Shown here in pieces: positions 57,201-63,926 of a stretch of 64,000 nucleotides of DNA. The first letter of the stretch is position 1. Every line of letters starts with the position of its first letter. The stretch spans positions 2,512,501-2,576,500 of the forward strand of contig NZ_CP056030.1 in assembly GCF_013374995.1 (NCBI RefSeq). The letters run 5' to 3'. The translations under genes were made by a program, and so were the position numbers. The notes below the pieces were generated by a model that saw nothing but the letters and a program-made list of their open reading frames with translations, did not search any database and was not told where the DNA came from. The stretch is from Pseudomonas eucalypticola. GTDB lineage: Bacteria; Pseudomonadota; Gammaproteobacteria; Pseudomonadales; Pseudomonadaceae.

Positions 57201-57319
57201 GTTGCATCTACAGCAAACGTCGCTATCGAGCCGAAACAGTCGACGCGATGATGACGCTCCTGGTGAGCGAATTGCACGTTCTGATCGACCATTGTGTGGC
57301 CGTCTCCCGCCTTCGCTAA
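48224..57319 (+). CDS. Terminal pyoverdine NRPS D (C-A-T-E*-C-A-T-E), no thioesterase
   Basis: This two-module synthetase (3031 aa) overlaps the NRPS C stop codon by ATGA. Domains: C ~48370-49690 (LCL type), A ~49750-51230 (pocket DVWHISLIDK, Ser), T (GGDSI, ~51378), degenerate epimerase ~51540-52830, C ~52890-54150 (DCL type, HHLLMDG), A ~54235-55690 (DGEACGGVTK, hydroxyornithine or basic type), T (HGGDSI, ~55828), epimerase ~56010-57280 with intact HHLLMDG, EGHGRED and FNYLG. The protein ends right after this epimerase (VSRLR). There is no thioesterase or reductase domain, although PvdD of P. aeruginosa, which ends that pathway, carries a thioesterase. A Gly-Ser-cyclic hydroxyornithine end is common in pyoverdines and fits the order here. 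Release must use a separate enzyme or cyclisation by the hydroxyornithine itself. Confidence 0.95.
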   Translation: MSTDVALNIAKRFVTLPLAKRRVYLEKMHAENISPANLPIPAVKALYERIPLSYAQQRQWFLWQLEPQGCAYNMPTALRLKGSLNVDALRDSFRALIERHQTLRTTFGQAEEQWVQIIHPVGEFALRVESAQWREEDSIGPQLKQWVEAEVHQPFDLENEWPLRVKLLSLGPDDHVLLLTLHHIVTDGWSMQVMVDELIQFYAHFHAGASLNLPDLHVQYADYAIWQRHWMEAGEQERQLAYWQSVLGSEHPVLELPTDRPRPVMQSFTGASLGFDLPQDLGAALKHCAHQQGVTLFTLLLASFQTLLHRYSGQDEIRVGVPIANRNRVETERLIGFFVNTQVLKAEFDPHTTFSGLLTQVANTVLAAQAYQELPFEQLVEALHPERSLSHSPLFQVMYNHQTQAQATRRSLPGLSVEGITWERQTAQFDLTLNTLERTDGLGIEFNYATAMFDKASIERMAEHWCQLLRAIAEQPQQRIEELSMLNESEQRLMIEQWNRTAAPYPNAHSVHGLIQAQVGRAPDATALLFGEHRLSYLQLNQRANRLAHALRTRGVGPDVLVGIAMERSMEMVVGLLAILKAGGAYVPFDPEYPRDRLAYMMQDSGIGLLLTQAGLVDQLPIPDLVESLVVEADGRGLEPYSDADPEELNVGAHLAYVIYTSGSTGKPKGAGNSHQALVNRLWWMQNAYGLDASDTVLQKTPFSFDVSVWEFFWPLLTGARLVLAQPGDHRDPERLVEIICARNVTTLHFVPSMLQAFMGTEHVERCSSITRLICSGEALPADLSEQVLKRLPASGLYNLYGPTEAAIDVTHWTCQPHVKGSVPIGVPIDNLKAHILSRCLLPVPQGVSAELYLGGTGLARGYHRRPALTAERFVPDPYDQSEQGGGRLYRTGDLARYRTGGVIDYAGRLDHQVKIRGLRIELGEIETKLLEYPGIRETVVIDIDGVNGKQLAAYLVADKPDAIVQDELRAHLKVSLPDFMVPTYLIEVEALALTPNGKLDRKALPKPDVTQRQHVYVAPQGELQERLAAIWATVLKLQQVGITDNFFELGGDSIISIQVVSRARREGIRFTPKQLFQHQTVQGLAAVAEYGANASPASDHGVCSGPVKLLPAQLACLERSDNRELYQLLTPRQPLHAGHLQQALEVVVQHHDALRSTFREPGSAWIRTQAEQQSAWDEAPLLWRAELEGEPELAALHQELVQSLDCHQGHVTRAALASLADGTQRLLWVAHPLVIDAASWPILLQDLERVYTLLCAGHPVRLATKTHSVAALAEGLQRGATDEGLQAILASLSAEWAGVTTDLPELDEGDSSLQTPEGRVLVQLGREHTDALLNKAPLAYRAQVEDLLLSALTPVLARWTGGERVAVLLQGDHRNARLEGVDLHRTVGALTCQYPAALSGHSDLGASIKGIKEQVSAARERGVGLAALRYLGSEPARRALEALPVPSISFSYQPPLDCALFEAVNAVTLSTAAVSVHAQVQAGQLRFDWVFNHSNLAKARVQQLADDTLRALQQVVAHCMAPEAGGVTPSDFPLCALSQAQLDSLPVPAAQIEDIYPLSPTQKGMLFHSIEDAGDGLYINQVSLPIKGLKVAEFTQAWAAVIARHAMLRTSFHWAGLDEPVQVVHTQAQMPLRQVDLQAQGNAQGAVQDLARQEVLAGFDMAKAPLHRMLLVQLDPATYQMVWTSHHLLMDGWSKSRLFAEIMQHYSGHPVTADTGSYRDFIAWLQAQDKTRQESFWRASLANSEVTSLSQAIHPRHVSVQGGHHALYTRRDNTWTARLQQYCRQLRITPNTLVQGAWLLLLQRYTGKRTVTFGATVAGRPEGLAHSDTMLGLFINTLPVSQTLDPQARLQDWLRDLQAYNLELRNWSHTPLNEVQRWSAAPGQKLFDSIIVFENYPIDEGLREAPEAGVQFGDSNEVGVTNFPMDLAVHLNDTLMIEYLYLRDSFSEAAVDGIRETMEAALEAMLREPDALLGNLDYLPAAQRQATLHWGAQPHTSYRDELLPDLIGEQAVLRPTATAVVCGTERISYAQLDLRSTKLAHALRSRGAAPEIIVGVALQRSVELVVTLLAVMKAGAAYVPLDLDYPRERLAWMMEDSGMSLLVTRPGFAENLPAHDHLGVLTPDAEPSQAEPRLAGKRLDERNLAYLIYTSGSTGKPKGVAVTHGPLSRHCQAITHLYEMGPQTRELHFMSFAFDGAQERCLSVLASGGTLVVRERDLWTAEQTLEALWQHEITIACFPPAYLKQLAETVHSRGLKPPPVHIYCFGGDAVPEQSFEQVKAALKPRFFTNGYGPTETVVTPLLWKVPAHSHCQAAYAPIGRAVGLRSLAVVDDELNPLALEFSGELMIGGDGIARGYHGRPALTAERFVPDPQGQGTRMYRSGDLVRRRPDGVVEYVGRMDHQVKIRGFRIELGEVEACLRAQSGVRDAVVVVREGPLGKQLIGYVVGAQQSLAELKRALADVLPDYMVPSHLVEMAALPLTPNGKLDRIRLPEPELADSQYVAPRNEREGILLQIWQNVLQAEQLGVTDNFFEHGGDSILSLQVVSQARNHPQLQMDLKLRDLLRYQTVEAIVANADAQLPGSVPARTQAVEGTFNLAPIQAWMFAQSLPEPAHFNQALLLTPQEPLDLKAVEYALRCVEQHHDALRLQFHQREGGWVQSYAETRGEEQDRLTSRAVGDATQITVLANEVHRSFDLAEAPLWRAVHIQLPDGQERLLLVLHHLLMDGVSWRILLEDLQAAYQACRQSREALLPARTSSYQTWAQRLQTEAGRIEQQQAQWWMEQVSHEGAPLPCANPRGRNEISQQIVAQRHLSPDQTALLLKHAPMANRSQVSEVLLTALARTLCRLSAQTAVTIQLEGHGREDLFEGVDVSRTLGWFNSLFPVRLVPGLEGEAGAALLAVQRQLAAVPDNGLGYGVLRYMGSPEVRKCLHESPQPKVTFNYLGLFDAGAQDHALFSSTAEDSGDSVHPQARLVNDLQIVAQVHDGVLSVRCIYSKRRYRAETVDAMMTLLVSELHVLIDHCVAVSRLR
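51540..52830 (+). other. Degenerate epimerase domain inside NRPS D module 1
   Basis: The segment aligns along its whole length with the active epimerases here, but the key motifs are changed. HHLVVDG became HPLVIDA (codons 51917-51937), so the second, catalytic His is Pro. EGHGREE became QGDHRNA (near 52333), losing the catalytic Glu region. FNYLGQFD became FSYQPPLD (near 52575). The frame is intact and the flanking GGDSI carrier and DCL-type condensation domain are kept. The Ser is therefore predicted to stay L. Confidence 0.85.
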
Positions 57320-57341
57320 GGGCGGGAGTCGCGAATTTTTT
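57304..57341 (+). terminator. Intrinsic terminator overlapping the NRPS D stop codon
   Basis: An 8-bp stem, CTCCCGCC at 57304-57311 with GGCGGGAG at 57321-57328, holds the TAA stop codon (57317-57319) in its loop. Six T residues follow at 57336-57341 after a 7-bp spacer. It could end or attenuate the NRPS transcript before the esterase gene. Confidence 0.55.
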
Positions 57342-57355
57342 CGAGGAGCATCACG

Positions 57356-58312
57356 TTGAATACTTATCTGGAAGCGTTTCTGGACCTGGCGGCCATGAAC
57401 CCGGACAACCGGCCTTTCCATCAATTGTCTCCTACCCAGGCGCGGGAAACGTTTGAACTGGCTTCGCAGCGTATGCGCTGGTCCGTACCCACCCACCTGG
57501 CGGTTCATGATCACCGGCTGGCCACACGCGATGGCGCGGCATTGACTGTGCGGGAATACCGGCAACCCTCGCAGGCAGGTCAAACCCTGCCCGTGATTGC
57601 TTATTTTCACGGTGGGGGCTATGTGGTGGGAAGCCTGGATTCCCATGACGGCGTCTGTCGCGAGCTGGCTGCGCGTACCGGTTGTGCCGTGCTTGGCGTC
57701 GGCTACCGGTTGGCACCGGAACATCGCTTTCCCACGGCATTCGAGGACGGCGAGGACATGCTGCTGTGGCTGTGCGAGCACGGATCCCCCCTGGGCCTCG
57801 ACGCCTCGACGGTGATCATTGCAGGCGACAGTGCGGGAGCAACCCTGGCCGCGGCCTTGGCCATCAGGGCGGTGCAGCAGCCATTCTTCGGTCTTGGGCT
57901 GAAAGGCCAATTGTTGTGTTATCCGGTCACCGACGCCAGTGGCAAGCGCTCTTCCCACACGGTTTTTGGCGAAGGCTATTTACTGGAAGATGAAACGCTT
58001 GACTGGTTCTATGGCCACTATGCCCGTACCGATGCGGACCGCGAGGACTGGCGTTTTTCGCCTCTGCTTGCCGAATCACTGGAGGGTGTGGCACCTGCCA
58101 TCGTATTGCTCGCCGGGCTGGACCCTCTGTTGGACGAGGGCCGTGCTTACGCGGAACGGCTGCGAAGCGCGGGGGTCGATGTGCAGTGCCTGCTGGAGCC
58201 GGGGCTTACTCATGACCTGCTTCGGCTAGTGTCTATCGTGCCCCAGGTAACGCAGGTTTACGATCAGCTCGTCGCCGGCGTAGGCCAATGGCTACCCGGC
58301 GTACCCAGGTAG
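57356..58312 (+). CDS. Alpha/beta hydrolase, HSL/family IV esterase type; candidate release enzyme
   Basis: This 318-aa serine hydrolase belongs to the hormone-sensitive lipase-like family. The oxyanion motif HGGG is at residues 85-88, the nucleophile Ser159 is in GDSAG (157-161), Asp256 is in LDPLLD, and His286 is in GLTHDL. No signal peptide is visible, so it should be cytoplasmic. The start is a rare TTG at 57356, supported by a strong GAGGAG at 57343-57348 with 7-bp spacing; the next in-frame ATG is 13 codons later and has no such site. It lies 36 bp after an NRPS that lacks a thioesterase. I recall a putative lipase at a similar place in P. putida pyoverdine loci. A role in chain release or in editing a pyoverdine precursor is inference. 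Confidence 0.85.
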   Translation: MNTYLEAFLDLAAMNPDNRPFHQLSPTQARETFELASQRMRWSVPTHLAVHDHRLATRDGAALTVREYRQPSQAGQTLPVIAYFHGGGYVVGSLDSHDGVCRELAARTGCAVLGVGYRLAPEHRFPTAFEDGEDMLLWLCEHGSPLGLDASTVIIAGDSAGATLAAALAIRAVQQPFFGLGLKGQLLCYPVTDASGKRSSHTVFGEGYLLEDETLDWFYGHYARTDADREDWRFSPLLAESLEGVAPAIVLLAGLDPLLDEGRAYAERLRSAGVDVQCLLEPGLTHDLLRLVSIVPQVTQVYDQLVAGVGQWLPGVPR

Positions 58313-58354
58313 TCAACGGCGAGGCAGCTCCAGGTCCAGCACTTGCTTGCCATG

Positions 58355-58394
58355 AAAAACGCCCCCTTCGAGCAACGTGCTCGAAGGGGGCGTT
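58355..58394 (-). terminator. Rho-independent terminator of fpvA
   Basis: A perfect 17-bp stem (58358-58374 with 58378-58394) and a 3-base loop start 12 bp beyond the fpvA stop codon. On the minus strand the hairpin runs straight into five T residues (58359-58355). On the plus strand it may also stop transcripts from the esterase gene. Confidence 0.85.
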
Positions 58395-58405
58395 CTGGTG
58401 GTGCC

Positions 58406-60826
58406 TTAGTTTTCGTAGCGCAACGTAATGGCGAAGTTGCGGGGCGCACCGTAGTAGTTGCCCAGGTTGTCATCGTTGATGGTGGAATAGTATTTCTTGT
58501 CGAACACGTTGTTGAAGTTGAGTTGCACGCTGAGGTTCTGGTTGACCTTGTATTGGGTATTCAAGTCAACCAGGTTGTAAGCGCCTTGCTGGATATCGCC
58601 GAGGTAGATTTTGCTTTGGTGGTACAGGTTGCCGCCCACACGCCAGTCCTCAAGAGCCCCGGGCAATTGATAGTTGGTCGCGATCTTGAACAGCCGCTGC
58701 GGTGCGGTGTTGGTCGCATAGTCCTGGCCGTCCTTGGCGCCTGCGATATATTTGGGATGGCTATAGGTATAACCTACGACGCCGTTCCAGCCCTTGAGTA
58801 TTTCGCCGCTCAGCTCGGCCTCGAAGCCATCGTTGCGGACCTTGCCGCCTTCTTCATAGCAGCTGCCGGTCCCGGTGGGGCCGCAGATCTTCGGCGCCGT
58901 GGTAACCGCTTCGGGCATGTGGCTCTGGTCCGTGCGGAAAATGGCCAGGGAGGTGTTCAGTCGCCCTTCGTAGAACTCGTTCTTCAGGCCGATTTCATAA
59001 TTGCTGCCGGTGACCGGGGCGAGCAATTTATTGTTGACGTCGTAGTTGCTTTGCAGTTTGTAGATATCGGTGTAGCTGGCATACACGGACGTATTTTCAT
59101 TCACGTCGTACACAATGCCGGCATACGGTATGACCTTGCCGTTCTCCTTGAACTCATCGGTTGAGGTCGGGCTTTCCGTCTTGTAGCCGACCCAGCTGAA
59201 GCGGCTGCCCAGGATCACGTGCAGGTCGTCGACCGGGTTCAGGCGGGTTGCCATGTACAGCCCTTTGTCTTCCCGCGTGTAGTCATACTCCATGCGGTCG
59301 TAGCTGTAGGTGGGGCGGGGCAGCGAAGAGGCACTGAAGTCGAGGATGTCGACCACGGAGCTATTATTGTTGTAGCGTGAATAGTTGATGAATTTATCTC
59401 GACGAGCGTTGGCCCCAAAAATGATTTCATGCTTGCGGCCAAACAGTTCGTACGAGCCATTCAGGACCGCATCGATGCTGACCTGTTCGTCGTCGTACTG
59501 GGTGTCGTTGGTATAAAGACGCATCTGGTTGGCGCCCATGTTGTAGCCATACAGCGCCAGGAAGTCGGCATTGGACCAGCTCACGTTGCCGTTGACGGTC
59601 AGACTCCAGTCGTCGTTGAACTGATGCTTGATATCGCCGAACACTGTGCGGTTGAGCTTGTTCAAATGCGCCCAGCTCGGTGCGAAAGAGGTCGAGCGGG
59701 AGAAAGGGTAAAAGCTGCCGTTGGTCTGCGTAGGCAGGCCACCCCAGTCATAACCGTTGTGGTAGTCCTTCTGCAGCACAGTGCCCAGGCTGACGGTGGT
59801 CCATTCACTGAGGTCCGCCTCGCCGATGGCATAGAACAACTGGTTGTCTTTGCCAGCACGATCGACATAGCTGTTGCCGGTGTTATACATCATCACCGTG
59901 CGCCCGCGCAGGGTGCCTTCATCGTTCAGTGGCCCGCCCACGTCGATCTGGCTATGGTAGTTGTCCCACGAACCGGCGCCCAGTTCGGCCTTGAGTTTGT
60001 ACACGTCGGAGGGGCGTTTGCGGATCAGGTTGATCGCCGCCGAAGGGTTGCCGGCCCCTTGCATCAGGCCATTGGGGCCGCGGACGAATTCGACCCGGTC
60101 ATAAATGGCCATGTTGTTCACCGAGGTGACGTCCATGGAGTAGCTTTCGGCGATGCTGGTGGGTACCCCATCGTACTGCAGGTCGTTGACCTGGAAGCCC
60201 CGGGAGAAATACCGCGAGCGTTCGGTACCGAAGTCCTTGACGGTGTTGATGCCCGTCGCAGCCATGGCGACATCTTCCAGGGACTGCATGTTCTGGTCAT
60301 CCATCTGCTGACGGGTGACCACGCTGACGGATTGCGGTGTCTCGCGAAGCGACAGCCCGAGCTTTGTCGCCGTGTTGGTCGAGCCTGTCGTGTAGGAGCC
60401 GGTACCTTCAGTCGTGGCTCCCAACCCACTGGCCTGAACGCTCGTCGCCCCCAGCAGCATGGCGCTATCGCCCGCAGCTTGCAGGGTCAGGGTATTGCCG
60501 CTCAGCTGATACCTGAGTCCACTGTTGCGCAGCAGCATCGGCACTGATTCTTCCAGGCTATAACGGCCCACGACTGCTGATGATTGCAGGTGTTCGACGG
60601 TCCCTGCGCTATACAGCACCTGAACACCGGTCTGGGCGGCAAATACCTGCAGGGCCGACCCCAATGGCTGCGCTGGAATATTCAATGTCCATTCCTGCGC
60701 CTGGGTCTGCGCCTGTGCGGCCACGGGCAGTGCCAACGTGAACGCCAAGGTTGGCAACTGCGCTTTGAAGGCGTTGCGGATACCAATCGCCTTGGTCAAG
60801 TGATTCAAACGGTAGTGGGTGGGCAT
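58406..60826 (-). CDS. fpvA: TonB-dependent ferric-pyoverdine receptor FpvA
   Basis: This outer-membrane receptor (806 aa) imports ferric pyoverdine. A signal peptide ends near ALPVAAQAQ (about residues 37-40). A short STN signalling domain at about 45-117 follows, as in receptors that signal through an FpvR-type anti-sigma factor to PvdS and FpvI. The plug domain begins near residue 155 (LRETPQSVSVVTRQQM, then VEFVRGPNGLMQGAGNPS), and the rest is a beta-barrel with receptor features such as EIGLKNEF. The protein ends RYEN rather than with the aromatic residue usual for outer-membrane barrels, although the barrel looks complete. It is the last gene of the minus-strand cluster, 105 bp after pvdE. 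I found no IS box in that gap. Confidence 0.93.
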   Translation of the reverse strand: MPTHYRLNHLTKAIGIRNAFKAQLPTLAFTLALPVAAQAQTQAQEWTLNIPAQPLGSALQVFAAQTGVQVLYSAGTVEHLQSSAVVGRYSLEESVPMLLRNSGLRYQLSGNTLTLQAAGDSAMLLGATSVQASGLGATTEGTGSYTTGSTNTATKLGLSLRETPQSVSVVTRQQMDDQNMQSLEDVAMAATGINTVKDFGTERSRYFSRGFQVNDLQYDGVPTSIAESYSMDVTSVNNMAIYDRVEFVRGPNGLMQGAGNPSAAINLIRKRPSDVYKLKAELGAGSWDNYHSQIDVGGPLNDEGTLRGRTVMMYNTGNSYVDRAGKDNQLFYAIGEADLSEWTTVSLGTVLQKDYHNGYDWGGLPTQTNGSFYPFSRSTSFAPSWAHLNKLNRTVFGDIKHQFNDDWSLTVNGNVSWSNADFLALYGYNMGANQMRLYTNDTQYDDEQVSIDAVLNGSYELFGRKHEIIFGANARRDKFINYSRYNNNSSVVDILDFSASSLPRPTYSYDRMEYDYTREDKGLYMATRLNPVDDLHVILGSRFSWVGYKTESPTSTDEFKENGKVIPYAGIVYDVNENTSVYASYTDIYKLQSNYDVNNKLLAPVTGSNYEIGLKNEFYEGRLNTSLAIFRTDQSHMPEAVTTAPKICGPTGTGSCYEEGGKVRNDGFEAELSGEILKGWNGVVGYTYSHPKYIAGAKDGQDYATNTAPQRLFKIATNYQLPGALEDWRVGGNLYHQSKIYLGDIQQGAYNLVDLNTQYKVNQNLSVQLNFNNVFDKKYYSTINDDNLGNYYGAPRNFAITLRYEN

Positions 60827-60931
60827 TTCAATGCTCTTTGATAAAAGTTAAGTGCTGTAGGCTGGGTGACTTTATTTTTAGGTTTGCGTTATACAGAGGG
60901 TGATCGGTGGTGAGGTATGGCCTCCTTCTTT
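60827..60931 (-). other. pvdE-fpvA intergenic region
   Basis: This 105-bp gap is AT-richer than its surroundings. I looked on the minus strand for TAAAT-N16-CGT and found only A-rich stretches without the CGT half, and no convincing Fur site. A GGCCT/AGGCC stem near the pvdE stop codon has no T-run. fpvA is probably transcribed mainly through pvdE. Confidence 0.4.
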
Positions 60932-62584
60932 TCAGGCCGTCAGGCAGTTTTCGACGACGACTTTGCCGGCTTCCATGCGTACCAGGTGGTCGGCTACGTC
61001 GAAGTAACGGTCGTCATGGCTGATGACGATGATGGTCTTGCCCAGGCGTTTGAGCTCCGGTAGCAACTCGGTGTAGAAAATGCGGCGGAAGGTGGGGTCC
61101 TGGTCAGCCGCCCATTCGTCGAACACCAGCACGGGCCGCTCTTCCAGCCAGGCATTGATCAGTGCCAGGCGCTTGCGCTGGCCAGTGGACAGATCAGTGG
61201 TGGTGAAACGGCCATCGCGGATGCTGACCTTGTGCGCGATCTCAAGCCGCTTGAGGTAGACCTCGGCACTCTCCGGTACCTGCTTGGCTCCCAGGAAAGG
61301 GTCATCGAACAGGTAGTAGTCGGAGAAAATCGTGGTGAATAGCTGGCGATAGTCATCCCGGTTCTGGGCGTCGATGGCGCGACCATCAATCCGGATCTCG
61401 CCATGTTGCGGAGGGTAAAGCCCCAGCAGCAGTTTGATCAGGGTGGTCTTGCCACAGCCGTTCTCGCCAACGATGAAGACAATGTCCCCTTGTTCAATGT
61501 GCAGGTTTACCGGGCCCAAGGAGAAGGGCGCGCTGCCCTCGACCGGTGCGAAGGTATAACGCACATTGTCCAGCTCCAGCGTGCGCAGGCTACCGAGCGT
61601 GTTGGCCCGGTCTTCGAGCAGCAGATGCGGCTCCGGCGAGGAAAACTGCTCCGACAGATCGGCGATACGGCGGAACGCGATCTGCGCGCGGCTTACAATG
61701 GGCAAGGTCCCTACCAGGTATTCCAGTGGGCCTTTCATGTACAGCAGCACCAGTACGAAACCACTCATTACCGCGCCGTCCTGGCTGGGCCAGAAGGATT
61801 GCAGTACCAACGCCAGGCCGATGACCACGAAAAACAGCATGGAGCCGAAGGTCTTGGCAACGACAAAGGTGTTGATGGAACGTATCTGCGTGTCGCGGAT
61901 CCGGTCCGCAGTGCCTTGGATGTTGCGGCTGAACATCTGTTGGCGGCGAGCCCGGTGAATACGCAGCTCCTTGGCGCCGCCGGCGATCGCGTTGTAATGC
62001 TTTTGCAGCTCATCCTCGGCATCGCGGGCGGCCAGGAAGCCTTTCATGCCTTTGGCACGGGCGATGTACTGGGCACCGGTACCCAGCGTAATTGCCACCA
62101 GCATCAGCAGGAACATCGGCCATGACAGCACCGCCAGATAGCCCAGGCAACCGAGGGTCACCGTCAGCGCGATTGCCAGGGGGGCGAAGGCAAAGGCGAA
62201 GTCGCTGATGGTATCCACGTCTTGGGTGAGCACGGGAATGAGACGGTGGCTGCGGTAGCGCTCGATCTGCTCGATGGGTGCCGACAGGACTTTCTCGCCC
62301 AGCTCCTTGCGCAGGGCGGCAATGATGTTCTGGCCGACACGGTTGGTACCGATGTCGGAAAGGATCGAGCTGGACAGTGCCAGCAGGCACAGCCCGGCAA
62401 AGCCCCAGACCACCCCTTGGGTCAGGCCGGTTGCGTTGTGCAGGGCCTGATTGATAGTGGCCAGGAGAATGGTAATGCTCAGACCGCCGACCATGCCCAG
62501 TAGAACAGAAAACGCGACGGTGTATTTGAACGGCTTGAGCAGGATGAACAGGTCCTGCAAGGCGCCGCGGGAGGGCTGGGACAT
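60932..62584 (-). CDS. pvdE: Pyoverdine precursor ABC exporter PvdE
   Basis: This inner-membrane ABC exporter half-transporter (550 aa) fuses an N-terminal six-helix membrane domain (about residues 10-320) to an ATPase domain. It carries the acylated ferribactin precursor to the periplasm for maturation. Walker A is GENGCGKT at residues 373-380, the signature LSTGQ is at 465-469, and Walker B ends with Asp489-Glu490 in VLVFDEWAADQDP. Length and domain order match known PvdE. The start has AGGAG at 62591-62595 with 6-bp spacing and lies 17 bp after the end of the shifted pvdA frame, so the two are cotranscribed. Confidence 0.95.
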   Translation of the reverse strand: MSQPSRGALQDLFILLKPFKYTVAFSVLLGMVGGLSITILLATINQALHNATGLTQGVVWGFAGLCLLALSSSILSDIGTNRVGQNIIAALRKELGEKVLSAPIEQIERYRSHRLIPVLTQDVDTISDFAFAFAPLAIALTVTLGCLGYLAVLSWPMFLLMLVAITLGTGAQYIARAKGMKGFLAARDAEDELQKHYNAIAGGAKELRIHRARRQQMFSRNIQGTADRIRDTQIRSINTFVVAKTFGSMLFFVVIGLALVLQSFWPSQDGAVMSGFVLVLLYMKGPLEYLVGTLPIVSRAQIAFRRIADLSEQFSSPEPHLLLEDRANTLGSLRTLELDNVRYTFAPVEGSAPFSLGPVNLHIEQGDIVFIVGENGCGKTTLIKLLLGLYPPQHGEIRIDGRAIDAQNRDDYRQLFTTIFSDYYLFDDPFLGAKQVPESAEVYLKRLEIAHKVSIRDGRFTTTDLSTGQRKRLALINAWLEERPVLVFDEWAADQDPTFRRIFYTELLPELKRLGKTIIVISHDDRYFDVADHLVRMEAGKVVVENCLTA

Positions 62585-62601
62585 GGGGGGCTCCTGAGAG
62601 G

Positions 62602-63926
62602 TTAGCCGACGCTGGCGAGCGTGGCGGCGGTTTTGCGTGCATGGCTGGCAATGTTCAACGCCTGGTATAGCGCCACGCCAATCTCTTCACTGCGCATGGG
62701 CAGCACGGACAGCAAGGTATCGCTCAGGCCATGGGTGGCTTCACAGAAGCCCTGCAGGAACACCGGTGCCTTGAGCTCCGAAGAAGCGAGGGCGCGGTAG
62801 TTGCGGTCCACTTCCAGGCCATGCAGGTACGGTTGCAGGGGGCCAGCAGGGTTTGGTGGCTTTTGCGCTCGTATCCGGTGGCCAGAATGACGGCGTCGTA
62901 ACGGTGGGTACGCTTGAGCCCGGTGGCCAGGTCGCGCAGGGTCAGCTCGATATGACCATCGACATCCACGGCCGCTTCCACTTGCTGGCGACACAACACG
63001 GCATGGCGGAACTGGCGGGAGATCTTCTGGCGATAAAGCACGCCGTAGATGCGCTCGATCAGCTCAGGGTCTACGACTGAATAGTTGGTGTTGTGGTATT
63101 CACTAATCAGCTTCTCACGGTCCGCCGGGACTTGCTGGAACACCAGGTCGGTGTAGTCCGGGGCAAAGATTTCGTTGACGAAGGGCGAATCGTCGGCAGG
63201 CTTGAGGGCGGAGCTTCGCAGGATCATCTCAGCCTTGACCGACGGGAAGCTGTCATTGAGGTCGATGAATGCCTCGGCGGCACTTTGTCCGGAGCCGATG
63301 ATGGCCACGCGCAGGGGCTTGGCCTCGCTGCACCCCAGGTTTTTCATGCCGGTCAGGTAGCGCGAATGGTGGAACACACGGCCATCGTTCTTGAAGGGTG
63401 CGAAAATGTCGGGGATCTTTGGCGAGCCGCCGGTGCTGATGACAACCGAACGCGTGCGCCGGGTGAGTTCCTTGCCCTGGGCATTTCGGGAGATCAGCTT
63501 CAGTTGGTGGATGGCGCCGTTTTCGACCTCTGGCTCGATACGCAGCACTTCTTCACCATAATGCGCCTGCTCGGAGAATTGCTCGGCGACCCAACCCAGG
63601 TAATCGTTGTATTCCAGGCGGCAGGGGTAGAAGGTGCCCAGGTTGATGAAGTCGACCAGTCGGCCTTGTTGCTTGAGGTAGTTGACGAAACTGTAGGGGC
63701 TGGTGGGATTGCGCAACGACACCAAATCCTTGAGGAAGGAAATTTGCAGTTCGCTTTGCGACGACAACGTGTCGCCGTGCCAGCGGTAATGCTGCTGCTT
63801 GTCCAGGAACAAGGCATCTACCGCCTTGCCGCTGCTATGGGACAGCTCTTGCAAGGCGATGGCCAAGGCCAGGTTGGAGGGGCCGAAGCCCACGCCGATG
63901 ACATCGTGCAGTGTCAAGTTACTCAT
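62602..63926 (-). pseudogene. pvdA: L-ornithine N5-monooxygenase PvdA, frameshifted in this sequence
   Basis: PvdA hydroxylates the side-chain nitrogen of ornithine with FAD and NADPH, the first step to the hydroxamate ligands. The FAD motif GVGFGPSN is at residues 11-18, the NADPH motif GSGQSAAEA at 211-219, and ATGYER at 349-354. The family sequence runs correctly to residue 363 (LLAP), then the frame shifts and would end at 62724 as a 400-aa protein with an unrelated tail. The conserved C-terminus (QGFCEATHGLSDTLLSVLP and onward) continues in the next frame to 62602. Adding one base to the five-G run at 62838-62842 (C on the coding strand) restores 441 aa, the normal length. This is either a real mutation or a homopolymer sequencing error. 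AGGAG lies 8 bp before ATG. Confidence 0.93.

Noticed and set aside
60827..60931. Possible IS box or Fur site before fpvA
   Set aside because: A-rich stretches resemble the first half of the IS box, but no CGT occurs at the right distance and no Fur palindrome is convincing.
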